Positions 33,801-44,837 of a stretch of DNA of 64,000 bases are shown in pieces. Position numbers and translations under genes: made by a program. Under the pieces are notes generated by a model, which saw only the letters and a list, made by a program, of their open reading frames with translations, ran no database searches and was not told the DNA's origin. Origin of the DNA: Lindgomyces ingoldianus (Eukaryota; Ascomycota; Dothideomycetes; Pleosporales; Lindgomycetaceae); the NCBI RefSeq assembly GCF_010093535.1, contig NW_022985167.1, forward strand, positions 725,335-789,334, in the 5' to 3' direction. Every line of letters starts with the position of its first letter. Within the stretch, counting starts at the first letter, position 1.

Positions 33801-35037
33801 GACGCGAGACAAGCCGAATCAGATGCCAAGAGGGTTGAGAATGAAAGGGCTGAGAGGGCTCTGCGCGAACAGCAAGAAGCCCAGGAAGCGGAGAGGAAGC
33901 GTATGGAGTGAGTTCGCTCCATATATAACTTTACATGGCACTAACCAAGATAACAGGGATGAAGAGAGACGTCAAGAAGATGAGCTGGCCAAGGAACGCG
34001 AATCTGCCCAAGCCCGGCTCCGTGCTTTAGAGGATCAGGTTAAGCAGGGCAAAATCAAAAAGGAAGAAGAGAAACGTCGTAAACAAGCCGCACAACGTGA
34101 AGCTAAGGAGAAGGAAGCTCGTCTAGCTGCACAGCGCGCAGAAATTGAAGAAGCAAGAGAGCGAGAACGCCAGCTCCAGCTACAACTAGAAAGCCTCGAC
34201 TCAGACGATTCCTCTGATGACGAAGGCCCACAGAACATCACTCCACAAGACACGACTCCAACTGCAAGCCAGGAACTGAGTCGGGAGACTGCACCACCTG
34301 CACCACCACCAATGCCACCAGCAGCTCCTCCGCTCCCGCGCCAGAACAGCACCCCACCCTCTTCCATGGCCAGCCCACCAGCGTCCTCCCTGACAAGCCC
34401 CCATCCGGGCATAGGAGATACAGAGACTAAGAATCCCTTCCTCAAGAAGATGGCCATGTCAAGTCAAGAGAACAACCCTACACCCACCCCCCCTCCCCCA
34501 CCTAGTAATACTAGCGAGGTCTCCACTAATCCATTCCACCGACTGACCCAGGAGAATGCCAAAGCTGCTCTCGGTGAAACAGCTGCCTCACCTGCAAGTA
34601 CCCGAACTCGAGCTAGGCCAGAAGAAGACGATTGGTCTGTTGTTGACTCGGATGATTCGTCTTCTGATGATGATGATGCCCCTCAAGGTGGTGCAAAGCA
34701 GCTTGCTTCAATATTGTTCGGCACAATGGCTCCTCCACGGCCATTGTCTTCCATGGACAATAAGAGTCCTCGGGCCGAGAGCCCAGCCGTAGCCTCACCC
34801 ACAGGAGGAATTCCCCCACCTCCGCCAATGCCTACAGGAGGAGCTCCTCCGCCACCACCAGGGCCTCCACCAATGCCGAGCGGAGGTGCACCCCCTCCCC
34901 CTCCAATACCAGCCCCGAGGCCAGGTGGTGCGCCTAATGTTGGTGCTCTGCTAGGCGAAATTCAGATGGGGAAGGGTCTGAGGAAGGTAGAGACCAAGGA
35001 TAGGAGTCAGGCAGCTGTATCTGGGCGAGTCCTGTAG
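30631..35037 (+). CDS. pan1: Actin cytoskeleton-regulatory complex protein PAN1
   Basis: Endocytic coat scaffold that links clathrin adaptors to Arp2/3-driven actin assembly at cortical patches. Exons are 30631-31247, 31295-33298, 33347-33907 and 33957-35037 with introns of 47-49 nt, giving 1420 residues, normal for the family. The N-terminus has repeats of the QPTGFGG/QFTGF type, targets of Ark/Prk kinases, and a polyglutamine run. EH domain 1 covers about residues 160-260 and EH domain 2 about 429-520 ([16 protein letters not shown]). Coiled-coil stretches follow from about 618 to 1140. Polyproline and a WH2 motif ([16 protein letters not shown]) lie at the C-terminus. Confidence 0.96.
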
Positions 35038-35461
35038 AGTGGATTGGAACGATTGAGATGATTGAAACAGTTGGAGTGAGGCACTTATTGTATTCATAAA
35101 TTGGCAATTGAATTAATTATATTTACTCGAAGTCGTCTTTAGGAGACCGCCAGGGGTATGTCATAGTACAATTCACCCTCCCAGAAAGGAAGGAATAGCC
35201 GATCACGTGGGCGGTGAGAGTGGACAACGAGAGCTCTTGAACTTCACCTCAAGAGCCTCAACACTACGCGTCCGTCTCACACCAACAGTCCAACCACGGC
35301 TTGGGACAGCATCTTGTCAATAGATCCATATCTAGAGCTACAGTTCTGACATTATTCTTACAACGCGCTTCCAACTCGCAAAACACGGCCGCAAAAATCT
35401 TCCACCCAACACTTCTTTCTTCGAAGACTGGTCTCGGAAAAACAACTAAAAGGAGCGCACG
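35038..35461. other. Intergenic region, PAN1 to RPB11
   Basis: About 420 bp with the PAN1 3' end and the RPB11 promoter. No gene seen. Confidence 0.45.
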
Positions 35462-36447
35462 ATGAACGCCCCTGACCGGTACGTAGTGCGCTGATTTCAT
35501 TTAATTTTCAATCATCGGGCCATGGTTTCCTTCTCACGAGTTCGCGGCTTTCGCGACTCAACTCCTCACCTCGAATGTTGCACTGTTCACTATAGCTACG
35601 ACGGTGACTCTTTCACCAACAAAATTTCAATCACGCCTACGCGCACGCCACCTCATGGTGACGCATGAAATGAAAATTCCAAGTAGCCTCACGGTCCTGC
35701 CATTAGCGCCGCCACCTTCATGACGACAAGATCACACACCCTTTGCAGAACACACAGCTTCGCTCAGGGCATTCCACGACAACCGACAAAATGTCCACTC
35801 CTAAACCTCGCACCGTATCGGAGGTCATCGCCCATACGCATGCGCATACCGTAAGCCCCGAGAGCCTGCGGTTCCGGATGGGCTCTTTAAACATAATGAT
35901 GATGATGATGATGATGATGTCCCACCGGGGTGGTTTTCAATTTGCTCGTTCCCGGGTTTGAATTGAGACGAAAGGGCCTAGCTAATGCGTGTTGTGATAT
36001 AGATTTGAGTTATTCTTGCTAGGTGATGACGAGAAGAAGGTCGAATTCAAGGAGGAGACCCGTAAGTCCACTTTCACTTACCAGTCGCCCATCCACACTT
36101 GCACAGATACTAATTATCCCTTCGCAACAGGTGTCCCAAACACCGCCATTTTCACCTTCAACAAGGAAGACCACACTCTCGGCAACCTCCTCTCCCAGCG
36201 TCTCCACAAGTACCCCTACATTACCTTCTCCGCGTACAAAGTCCCGCACCCACTCTTCGCTAAGTTCGAGCTGCGTGTCTCGACTGACGGAACCATCACT
36301 CCCAAGGATGCAGTCGTTCAGTGTGCCAAGGACATCGTTCAGGATCTCGAGGTGCTGAGCCGATCTTTCACGACCGAATGGCTTGGCAAGCGTATTGTTC
36401 ACGAGGGCGAGGCTGAGCGCCTTGCCCGTGAGCAGAACAACTACTAG
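35462..36447 (+). CDS. rpb11: RNA polymerase II subunit RPB11
   Basis: A 130-residue alpha-like subunit that pairs with Rpb3 to start polymerase II assembly. Exons are 35462-35478 (encoding MNAPDR), 36003-36061 and 36131-36447. The first intron is 524 nt, about ten times the local norm; the second is 69 nt, a multiple of three with no stop, so its retention would add 23 residues without breaking the frame. The protein continues FELFLLGDDEKKVEFKEE, then FTFNKEDHTLGNLLSQRL and AYKVPHPLFAKFELRVSTDG, the family core. An extended C-terminus ends LAREQNNY. Confidence 0.93.
35895..35920. repeat. ATG/GAT trinucleotide microsatellite in RPB11 intron 1
   Basis: About eight tandem GAT units, which translate as poly-Met in one frame. 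It lies within the long first intron and is a likely length polymorphism. Confidence 0.85.
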
Positions 36448-37238
36448 AGCCGTTTCTCCTCTAGGCGTGCCCGCGTTTCCCTCTGGGTGTACTTTTTTCA
36501 TGTAGCCATCTTTTCTCATGGTGTGCCCAGTTTTCGTCCAGGAATAACAAGGATATTTATCTGTATGGCTCGGCGTCTGGTGGTCTTCATCTAGGATATA
36601 TCCTACATTCAGGTCGGCGGTCAACTGGATTCGGTTTTCAGGCGTGAATTCTACGGTTGGGTCCCGGATATGAGGTACTCTAGCTTTGTCTCTTACTTGC
36701 AGAGTTGACGAAATGCTAGCATAGCTACCTCCGGTAAACACTTGCGCGCAAATGCGTGCAATATGATGTATACGACTTGCAATATCCCCAACCTTAACGA
36801 TAGAGGTGCTTATGAAGCTTACATAAGCTTGAGATATAGTTACGAACAATCGGCGTAGATATTTCTAAAACTTGTCTGGAATCCAGCAGCTATTGAGTAC
36901 TTCTACACCATACCCAATCCCAATTCTTCCTCTTTTATCTGCTCCAAGTCTACAACCATTACACCCTTCCCCATTGTCTTCTCCTGGACCATTACACGTA
37001 TTCGTGTTTACAGAGATGCGGTTCCCGTCCACAACCTTCAACATCTGCTAAGCTTCTACACAAGAGTAGATTAACGAGCCTCGAACGCGTATGTCTCCCA
37101 AAAAAAATTTGAGTCAGCAGAAGGAGACGACGACTTCGTCCGGTTATACCACACAAGTTAACTTTCATCGCCAATACGCAACAGAGGATGAGAGAGAGGG
37201 TCCACCCCAACCTGGGTAGTTTGTACCGCCAAATACAT
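36448..37238. other. Intergenic region, RPB11 to ADH pseudogene
   Basis: No gene recognised. The right part may contain further decayed alcohol dehydrogenase C-terminal sequence, but I cannot align it with confidence. Confidence 0.4.
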
Positions 37239-37770
37239 TTAGGACACATCACACACCATCGCTATAACCATCACCGCCGCACTCACATTAAACGTCGCTT
37301 CCACGCCCTCCCCATTCGTCACCTTTCGGGCCTCCTCTATTGTCTCCTTAACCCCCATTCTCGCATCCGCAACCGTATACGCACCCGCTCTCTTCGTCAA
37401 CTTGAATCCCTCATCTCGCGCATCAACATTCAAACCAAACGCCTTCGAAAACTGTCACCCGAGATGTCCGAGTCCGCCTCCACTCCCTATTCCTCAGATC
37501 CGTTTGCAGGACTCCGCACCAGACAGCATACCCGCGTACGCTAGTGGGGCTGCCATCTTGGAATTCACGCGTTCCGACAGTCTCGCCGCTTGGCTCGCAT
37601 TGATCCTCGCATACTCCGTGAAAACCCCGTCAGTTGTGACACCACAGTATCTCATACCGTGAGCACAATACTGGGAGTAGTGTTCTGGGCCTAGGCAATT
37701 GGGACAGGAGCCGCAAGGGTGGTATATTATTCCTGCTATGACACAATCGCTGGGTTTGAAGTGCGAGGAG
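37239..37770 (-). pseudogene. Zinc-dependent alcohol dehydrogenase pseudogene
   Basis: The minus-strand frame at about 37770-37494 reads CGSCPNCLGPEHYSQYCAHG, the four-cysteine structural zinc site of medium-chain ADH. It continues CGVTTDGVFTEYARINASQA and stops after GAESCKRI. In other frames come remnants of the nucleotide-binding start, then at 37433-37239 DARDEGFKLTKRAGAYTVAD and VTNGEGVEATFNVS. At least two frameshifts break the gene, and the N-terminal catalytic-zinc part and the C-terminus are not found. It is tail to tail with RPB11 and next to a Zn2Cys6 regulator. Confidence 0.75.
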
Positions 37771-38467
37771 GAAGTAGGTTGGGGAGAGGGAGAGGGAGAG
37801 GGAAGGAGTGCGGTGGAGGGTGTAGTGTATGCTGAATTGTAGTGGGAGGTGAGTTAGGGAAAGGAAGATGTGGAGACGCACCTCTGTAACTTACGCCGCG
37901 GCCATATCTATGGTGTTTAGGGATGCTAATATGAATTTAATTCTCCCATGAGATGCTCCGTGCCTTTCTAATGCTTCTCTTAATGCCCTAGGAGAATTTG
38001 TCGAAACAAAAGAACAAGTTGCTGATGTGTCAGATATTCTAACACGGCCTCGAAAGAGAGATAAGGGGCATTGTACTCTTCCGAGAGCCTTTGGAGAGGA
38101 GTTTCCCTTACGTGGGCTTGTCGCTAGCCGCTTTCACCATGACAGGCAATGGGATCGATGAATCGGCATTATGTTGATATGGAGTTCAGTGACGTGAATT
38201 GATCCTAACTCCGGACATTAGCGCAGGGAAATAATTCTCGCTTCCCTAATCCACTAAACACACGCCATACTCCACCTTTCTTCCTACGTTGCGAGGAGAG
38301 TCGGAGAGCCCGAGGAGGTTCGGAAAGTATAAAGTGGAATGTTTTGAGTAAGTAGATAGAGATGTAATTGTTGTATAGAATGCTAAGTAGTGATAAGGTT
38401 CGGTCCCGAGTTCTCTTTTCGTCTTGACTTTTTGATACTTTTTGATTGGTTAAAGGGATGGTGCATC
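37771..38467. other. Intergenic region between the ADH pseudogene and the regulator
   Basis: Contains a GA-rich run near 37775-37800 and the 3' end of the transcription-factor gene. No gene seen. Confidence 0.4.
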
Positions 38468-40210
38468 CTAGACTTCATTACTGTCATCCAATTCCGATTC
38501 CCGTATTCGCAGCTCTCTTAGCTCCTCTGCAAACACCACAGCCTGTCTTGTCCCAATCTTCAGGCCTAAGTAGAAGAGTCGATCAATGACCCAGTCTCTC
38601 ATACCCTCAGAGCAGAGATCCATTACTCCCGCAGCATACAGTGGCCAGATCAGGTATGCCATACCTGTTGGCCGCGATGGATTAAGGAACGTTCCAGGAG
38701 GGTGAATCTTGAATCTGGGGTCCTCAATATCGAACAAATCTGAACTTTTCGCGGAGTCCGCATATACCGCTGTGGTGGCTGAAGGGACCGGAAATGGTAT
38801 TTGTCCAGTTACCTGCGGCACAGTGGCACAAATGCCCATTGCGGCGGTTCGCATGACTTGCTCCGAAATGAGAATCTGTGCTCCCGTTTCGTGGGTATCG
38901 AAGAAGGTGGGAGCTTGATCCAAGCTTTTGAGGAGTTGTTCTCGGATCAACTTGTGTAGGTTTAGCCGAACGGATCGAAGATGGTTCCACATCTGTATGA
39001 TCCAGGGGTCTAGATAGATATGATAAAAGCCACTGTGCACGGATTCCAGAGGTTCTTCAAGGACCACGGTTTCGTATTTCCAGATATTCGGTATCAGCGC
39101 TTTGAGAGTGTCGAGTTCGCGATCGAGCTTGGTCGCTGAAGCAACCATTGATGCGGGATCGCTGTCTGAATCCCCACTGAGATTAATGACACGCAGCATG
39201 AAACGGATCATGCACGTAGTCCATTCTTTTCCGGGAATGCTGTAGTCGTTGATTTGGGTTCCGGCTTCCCAGAGTTCAGTCATGCCTGTCGGAACCGCTA
39301 CTCTGTTCTGCAAGCAAGTCAGGAGGGCGGTGCCATAGAACTGTTGGAATATGCGCCGGCTAACGCTTTGATAGAATTGCTTAATTCCGCGGAGGTTGAT
39401 TAGGGTAGTTGCCCCGTTGATGTGCTCCGTCCATGCCTTTTGGGAATCTTTAGTTTGAAACGTGAAGTTCTCGTACATGCCAAGCATGAGAACTGATATG
39501 AGTGTGCTGTCTTTGGTCGCCGTCTCTTGTAACGTGAGTGCTTTGTTTGTCATACGTAAGGCCGTCACATACTCCTCCCTTGCTTTCTTCGAGATATGAG
39601 GGCATTTCGTAGCATTCCCGAGTCCCGCTAGTCCAGCAGCGGTGACTGCAGTTTGTAGTATCTTTTCTGCTCCATGCTGATTCACTAGCTCGTGAAGATA
39701 GTCAAACTGGCCTCTTGGTACAAGCGTTGGCGTCAGCACATAATTAGAGAAAAAAAACCCAACTGCTTGATCTTCGAGCGGCGGCATCAGCTCCCGTGTC
39801 ATCGATTTCTTGTGCGCCGAAGGCCCTGTCCTCAGCGCAAATTGGTGATTTGAAGTGGTGGATGAAGCAGGGCTTGCGCCGGAGCTCGTGGAGTCGTTGT
39901 CTGAAGTGTGAGATCTCTTCCAACGGGAAGATATTGGACTCTTTCCTTTTGATAGCTCTTGGTACCGCATGTTCGCCTTTCGAGCAACCACATCGCTCTC
40001 GTTCTTGAACATCATTTGGAGCGGGTCCCGGTACCCATGGCATTCCTTGCCAATTCTCAAACACTGCCCGCATGATGGCCGCTTCTGGTCACACTGTCCA
40101 GCATTTAGCAAACTCGGAACAGCCTAAAATATATTCATTCCACTACAAACCTTCACCTTCCTACCTCTACAATTCTTGCATCCCTTGGATGGCTTCCCGA
40201 CGTTAGGCAT
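38468..40210 (-). CDS. Zn2Cys6 fungal transcription factor
   Basis: Exons on the minus strand are 40210-40151 and 40093-38468 with a 57-nt intron, giving 561 residues. The first exon encodes MPNVGKPSKGCKNCRGRKVK, which joins CDQKRPSCGQCLRIGKEC to complete the six-cysteine binuclear zinc cluster. The intron inside the cluster is a common fungal arrangement. A Ser-rich linker follows, then a helical fungal-specific regulatory domain with no membrane segments. The frame is intact. Both neighbours are dead metabolic genes, so it may once have controlled them; its present targets cannot be inferred. Confidence 0.92.
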
Positions 40211-40649
40211 TGTTGAAGAAGTGATAGGAACAAAGCAGTTCGAGTCTCCAGAAAAGCAGTTAGAACACCCAACGGCGGCGACTCTGTAGGCTGCAGATAG
40301 CATCTGACCTCCATAGCCACCTACTATGCGTCGAACTTCATTACGATGTTTGGTGTTACACAGCGCCAGGTGGACGATCAGGAAAGTAGCATTGACTTGG
40401 GCTAGTGAATCCGAAGCGAGTCAAGCGAGGCTTCACTAGCGCGGGCGGCCCTATTCAACCAATCACACACAAAGTGATTTCTCCAAGAGCCATACCATTT
40501 CTCTGTGCCAAACGTGAATGTTATTTCCACGAGTCTTCATCGGCAAGGCTCGGCAGGGATCGGCGGAGTGCTGCGAGACTTGACGAAATGTCTATTCTGT
40601 GTGGGCTGTGATCCAACGGATCAAGCCGTCATTGATCTCTACCTATATC
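40211..40649. promoter_or_regulatory. Upstream region of the Zn2Cys6 gene
   Basis: Holds the promoter of the regulator and the end of the beta-glucosidase pseudogene. No specific site is called. Confidence 0.35.
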
Positions 40650-42113
40650 TACTTTTCAGCTAAAATCACTCTAAACCTTCAGTTGCCTACTCCTTTCAAT
40701 ATCCAAAGTAATCACACTCTTAGTGTCTGCGGCAAACGAGAAATTATACCGACCCCTTTCCATAGTCCAAGCCCGTTTAGCTTCATCAAAATACGCAAAA
40801 TCCTTCAACAACGTCCAACTCGGCCCTTTGTTCCTGCCAAGGCTTCAAGAAGATTTTCTTGAAAGCGGCTAGCGTCTCGACTGGATGTTCCGGAGCCTTT
40901 TGCGCCCTTCCAACGTATACTTGTACCACCGTTGCTCCCGCCCGGCAACCAGTGTTAGAAACCGTTACACTTATTTTGAAGGAATTCGGCGAGGTTTGGG
41001 ATGCACACTCGTCTTTGAAATTGAACGATGTGTAGGGTAGGCCGAACCAAAAGGGAAACTATAGCTTCTCTCTCGGGATTCTGTCATAATGGCGATATCC
41101 AACGAAGATTCCTTCCTCATATTTGGAGGTAAGTTGGCCATCTTTCTTCACTCCTGGAAAGTTACTATACGCTGGTGCATCTTCAAGGGTGTTCGGCCAC
41201 GAAATCGGGAGTCTACCCTATGGATTCACAGTGCCAGAAATGACATCTGCAATTGCGTTGCCTGCCTCTTGTCCTGGAAACCATGCCTGAAGCACAGCGG
41301 AAACCTTTGACAGCCATGGCATAGCTACTGCAATGCCGGTGGAATTCACCACAATCGTCATCGAATTCATGCCGGCTACAGCAATCACAGGCTTGTCTTG
41401 GGATCCAACTTTAGGCAGATTGAAGCTTACTTGGTCTTGGCCTTCGGTCTCCCAGACGGGCGTATGACTGGTGAATACGATTGCGAAATCGCAATCGCGA
41501 GCGACGTCAACTGCTTCCGCAAGTAGATCTTCGTCATGCTCTTCCTTTTTCATCATGCCTAGTCTAAAGCCGGGTAGTCCTTCTAGAATTCTACAATAGT
41601 CATCGTCGCAAGTTGGCGGACTTGAGCGAATGTGAATTTAGTATGGTTCGCCTTGGTTGAAAGGGTAGGTAAACTCTTTCTCCGGGTTTCCACCATATAT
41701 GAAGGCCATGGCATCTTCTGAGCTCCCCTTTTGTTCGAACACGACCTTGTCGTTGATGTAGACAGCTGTAGGGCCAATCCCTGAACATGAGAGATAATGT
41801 GACCCGGAAACATCAGGAACGAAGGTTGATGATAGATGAACTTCTTTCCATTTAGCGGCGTGATCAATCAGCGGGCTAAATTGGGCGTCCTTGAGCCCAT
41901 GAATAGTCTTAAGAGGTTGCTCGGTTTTACCTTGTTCGAAGAACTCTGCAGTCCAACCACGCTTGCCGTCAAGACCGGCCGTCTCCAAAAGTCCTTGCCA
42001 GCTAGAAGAGATATCCAAACACATCAGTGAATGACTAGGGTACAAACAAGGGGTGAAAGTACCTTCTCTTCGACAGTTAGGGATTGCAAAGTTGATTCAA
42101 TGTTTAGACTCAT
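40650..42113 (-). pseudogene. GH3 beta-glucosidase pseudogene lacking the catalytic domain
   Basis: The minus strand opens with an intact family N-terminus, MSLNIESTLQSLTVEEKV (42113), then breaks. Sequence resumes directly in the PA14 domain (LLETAGLDGKRGWTAEFFEQ, 42000-41640). The GH3 C-terminal domain follows (ETEGQDQVSFNLPKVGSQDK, then AVLQAWFPGQEAGNAIADVI) and stops at VNP-TAG-GRLPISWP. After further shifts come EGIFVGYRHYDRIP and the fibronectin-III tail VSVTVSNTGCRAGATVVQVY, to about 40650. The roughly 300-residue GH3 N-terminal domain with the nucleophile Asp is deleted. It would have split beta-glucosides. Confidence 0.88.
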
Positions 42114-42871
42114 GGCGAAAGAAGTCACTACGACTGGTAATTGAATAGAACAGTACCGCAAATCCAACGTTAAGTAGTCATTCAAAACCAAAATTAAACG
42201 ACAGTTTACGAAAGAAGTGAAGGCATTAGCTCTTGTAGAACAAAAAGTAGCTTCATTAATACAGAGATTAATTGAATTTATTAGTAGAGTACTTTAAGAT
42301 ACTTATAACTCCTCTTCGGATTACCATGGCTTGTCTTCCGGCAACAACTCCGGTCACTCTGGCATCAACATTCCATTCCCCATACTCGTATCTCGCCTCT
42401 CCCCATCATTGGCTGCTAGAGAAAGGTATTGCGCGTTGGGGTCACGGTGGAGATTAGGCGCATCCGAAGATTTGCTAGTAGAGTTCTGATTCGCTGTTTG
42501 ACGGTAGGATAGCTGTTACTTCCAGGATTGTCCGAGGATTAGCCATGAAGGGGGCAAGAATAGGCACTTGATATCAGACGATATATAGATAATGAGGATT
42601 CCGGAGACTTGGGAATCCGAGTGCGAATATGAGGAGGTGAAAAACGAGCGTGGAAGATGGTAGTGGCAGCTGAGGAAAGAGCCATGACTAAGTAGCGCTG
42701 CACGGACCCAATACTAGGCCTCCTGAAATCAGTGCAGTTTAGCCCACGTGCTCAGCCTTGCTCATGTACCTCCACGGCTAAGTCAACCTCAGAATTCGAT
42801 TTCTGCTTGTCCTCTAAGCCTAGATCTCTTCCTTATTTCCCTGCCGTTGCTTCGGGCATTGAGAAGTCAAA
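42114..42871. other. Intergenic region, divergent
   Basis: About 760 bp between the beta-glucosidase relic and the AIG1-like gene. Only short frames; no gene seen. Confidence 0.4.
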
Positions 42872-43887
42872 ATGAGTTCCTCAAAGATATCCGAGAAGCT
42901 TATCCGGCAACACCCGCTTCAGCGGTTGGAGTCTCCGTCGAAGGGCTTTTCTGGAGTCGTCCATGTGGGTTGCGTATCTATTAGTCCAAGTCGGTGGATA
43001 CTAACATGTTGATGTTAGGTACTTGGACTCTTGGTATTTTATTCAGATTATAAATAGTACGCCTCAACCTCCATTTGTCCACAAAATGAACGCTGATATC
43101 CTGCCCAGTTTGATGGACAATCCAAATATCATTGTAAGGCGCATCTTATCAAAGCCCCTTTTCAACTTTCCCATCTTGCATTGGATTATTATTCCGGGAT
43201 TTTTTAGTTCACCCCGTTTTATGTCCCCCGTGTATCGGTTTTCCCCCCCGGAACTCCACTCCCAAACCATCCTCCATCCCCTTCCAGCTTACTAAACCCC
43301 AATAGAATGACTCCTACGGCTGGCATTTTCAATACCTAACCATAATCGGCCTCAGCATTTCGACGTTATGTTTCACATCCGGTCTCCTCGCCGACGCAAC
43401 GTCCTCACACACCCTCTTCACCCTGAAAAACTACCTCGCCCTCGTCGCTGCCCCCATCGAACTCCTCATCTCCCTCCTATACTGGGGTCTCCGCGCCATC
43501 GACCCTGCACTTGTCATCCCTCCTGACCTCCCTATGCTCCCTTTCTGGACAGACTTATGCTTCCACTTATTTCCCAGCCTCCTCTTATCTCTAGATGCAA
43601 TATTACTCTCCCCACCTTGGCCCACGAATCCCGTGAACCCGAATGCGCCGTTTGTCACGTTAGTAGCGTCGATGGCGATTTCGTTTACATATTGGTTTTG
43701 GATTGAGCTGTGTCATTCGCATAATGGGTTTTATCCTTATCCGATTTTCGCGCTGCTTGGCACGTGGCAGAGAATCGGATTGTTTGTAGTGAGTGGGGTT
43801 ACTATGTGGCTGTTGGGCGCGGGGTTGAGGATGGGGTATACTCGGGTTAATGGGTATGAAGTTTCGGAGATGAAAAAGGACGTGTAG
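42872..43887 (+). CDS. FAR-17a/AIG1-like integral membrane protein
   Basis: A 245-residue multispanning protein related to human AIG1/ADTRP, which are threonine hydrolases of branched fatty-acid esters. Exons are 42872-42964, 43019-43056, 43109-43133 (25 nt) and 43306-43887, with introns of 54, 52 and 172 nt, two of them with clear CTAA(C/A) branch sites. The spliced protein reads HPLQRLESPSKGFSGVVH, VLGLLVFYSDYK, YLMDNPNIINDSYGWHFQYL, as in fungal homologues. Five to six membrane segments follow, with the conserved His in ELCHSHNGFYPYPIF. Only the last exon is obvious from frames alone. Function in fungi is unknown. Confidence 0.88.
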
Positions 43888-44837
43888 GTTCTCAGCGGTA
43901 ATATTCGTGGATGAGACTGGAAAAGGGAGAAAGTGCATGAAGGGCGGTTTTGTTGAGTCCTGGTAGCTGGATTTCTAGCCTATTGCGGTTGTAGAAGTGC
44001 AGTAGAGGCTGCAGGTTCTCAGTTCATGCCATGAGATTGTGCCCTATACGTGCTCGCTCGGGGCTTGGATAAACCCTTCTGGAATGAGTGGTGTAGTTGA
44101 TAGTTCCTTCCGCACAAAAATTAACGAACCAGCGATCAATTCCCTATCTCACCATTTCCGCGGACCCGGGATCTGAGATAGGGCGACAGGGGGTTAGATC
44201 GGGCATTGCGTCACGGTAAATAGTCGCTTGGGTTCTTTCTGTTAGCCAATAGTGAGAAACAAAAAGTCACCACCCGATGGTGAGGCAAAAGGAGCTGTAG
44301 TCACGTTTTATATAATGAGGGCTTGAGTCTGTATTAAGCAATGTACATTTTGAAGAATTAATACTGTACAAGCCAGCCGTCTCTCGTACCAGCAACGATG
44401 CTCGCGAATCAGACCATCGGAAGCTCTAAATACAAGGGTTGGGAAATTATATGGAAAAGCACTGCCTGGGGGGATTCCCGAGTGCCTGTCCGAAAGACTC
44501 ATAGAAGCACATATACCTTTATGATGAGGTCGTATCTCATTCTCATCATATCGAATGTTGTAAACCGTATATCATATTGTATAACATGTGGAGACCCATA
44601 AACCGAGTAATCTTGCCATGGCTCTCGCTTGCTGAAAAACAAAAACAGAACACTAATACCAAAAAGAGGAGCGAGAGTTGTAAAGTTGCATATGGTGACG
44701 GCCGATGGTAGAGCCGCATTGCAGGAAAGCATGAAGACAGGGATGCACCAAGAACATCGATACCTCGACACGAGGAGATTGGTGTGCCTAGGTCATGCTG
44801 TGAGATGGTTGGTCGGTAGACATGCGCTGCATTGAGT
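43888..44837. other. Intergenic region, convergent
   Basis: About 950 bp between the 3' ends of two genes. No gene or RNA recognised. Confidence 0.4.

Noticed and set aside
35791..35850. Alternative first coding exon for RPB11
   Set aside because: Splicing its GTAAGC donor to the RPB11 acceptor at 36003 gives a stop codon at once, so it cannot encode an RPB11 isoform. It is kept only as a possible leader.
36019..36849. 276-codon minus-strand frame
   Set aside because: Antisense to RPB11 exons, with no family similarity and no start context.
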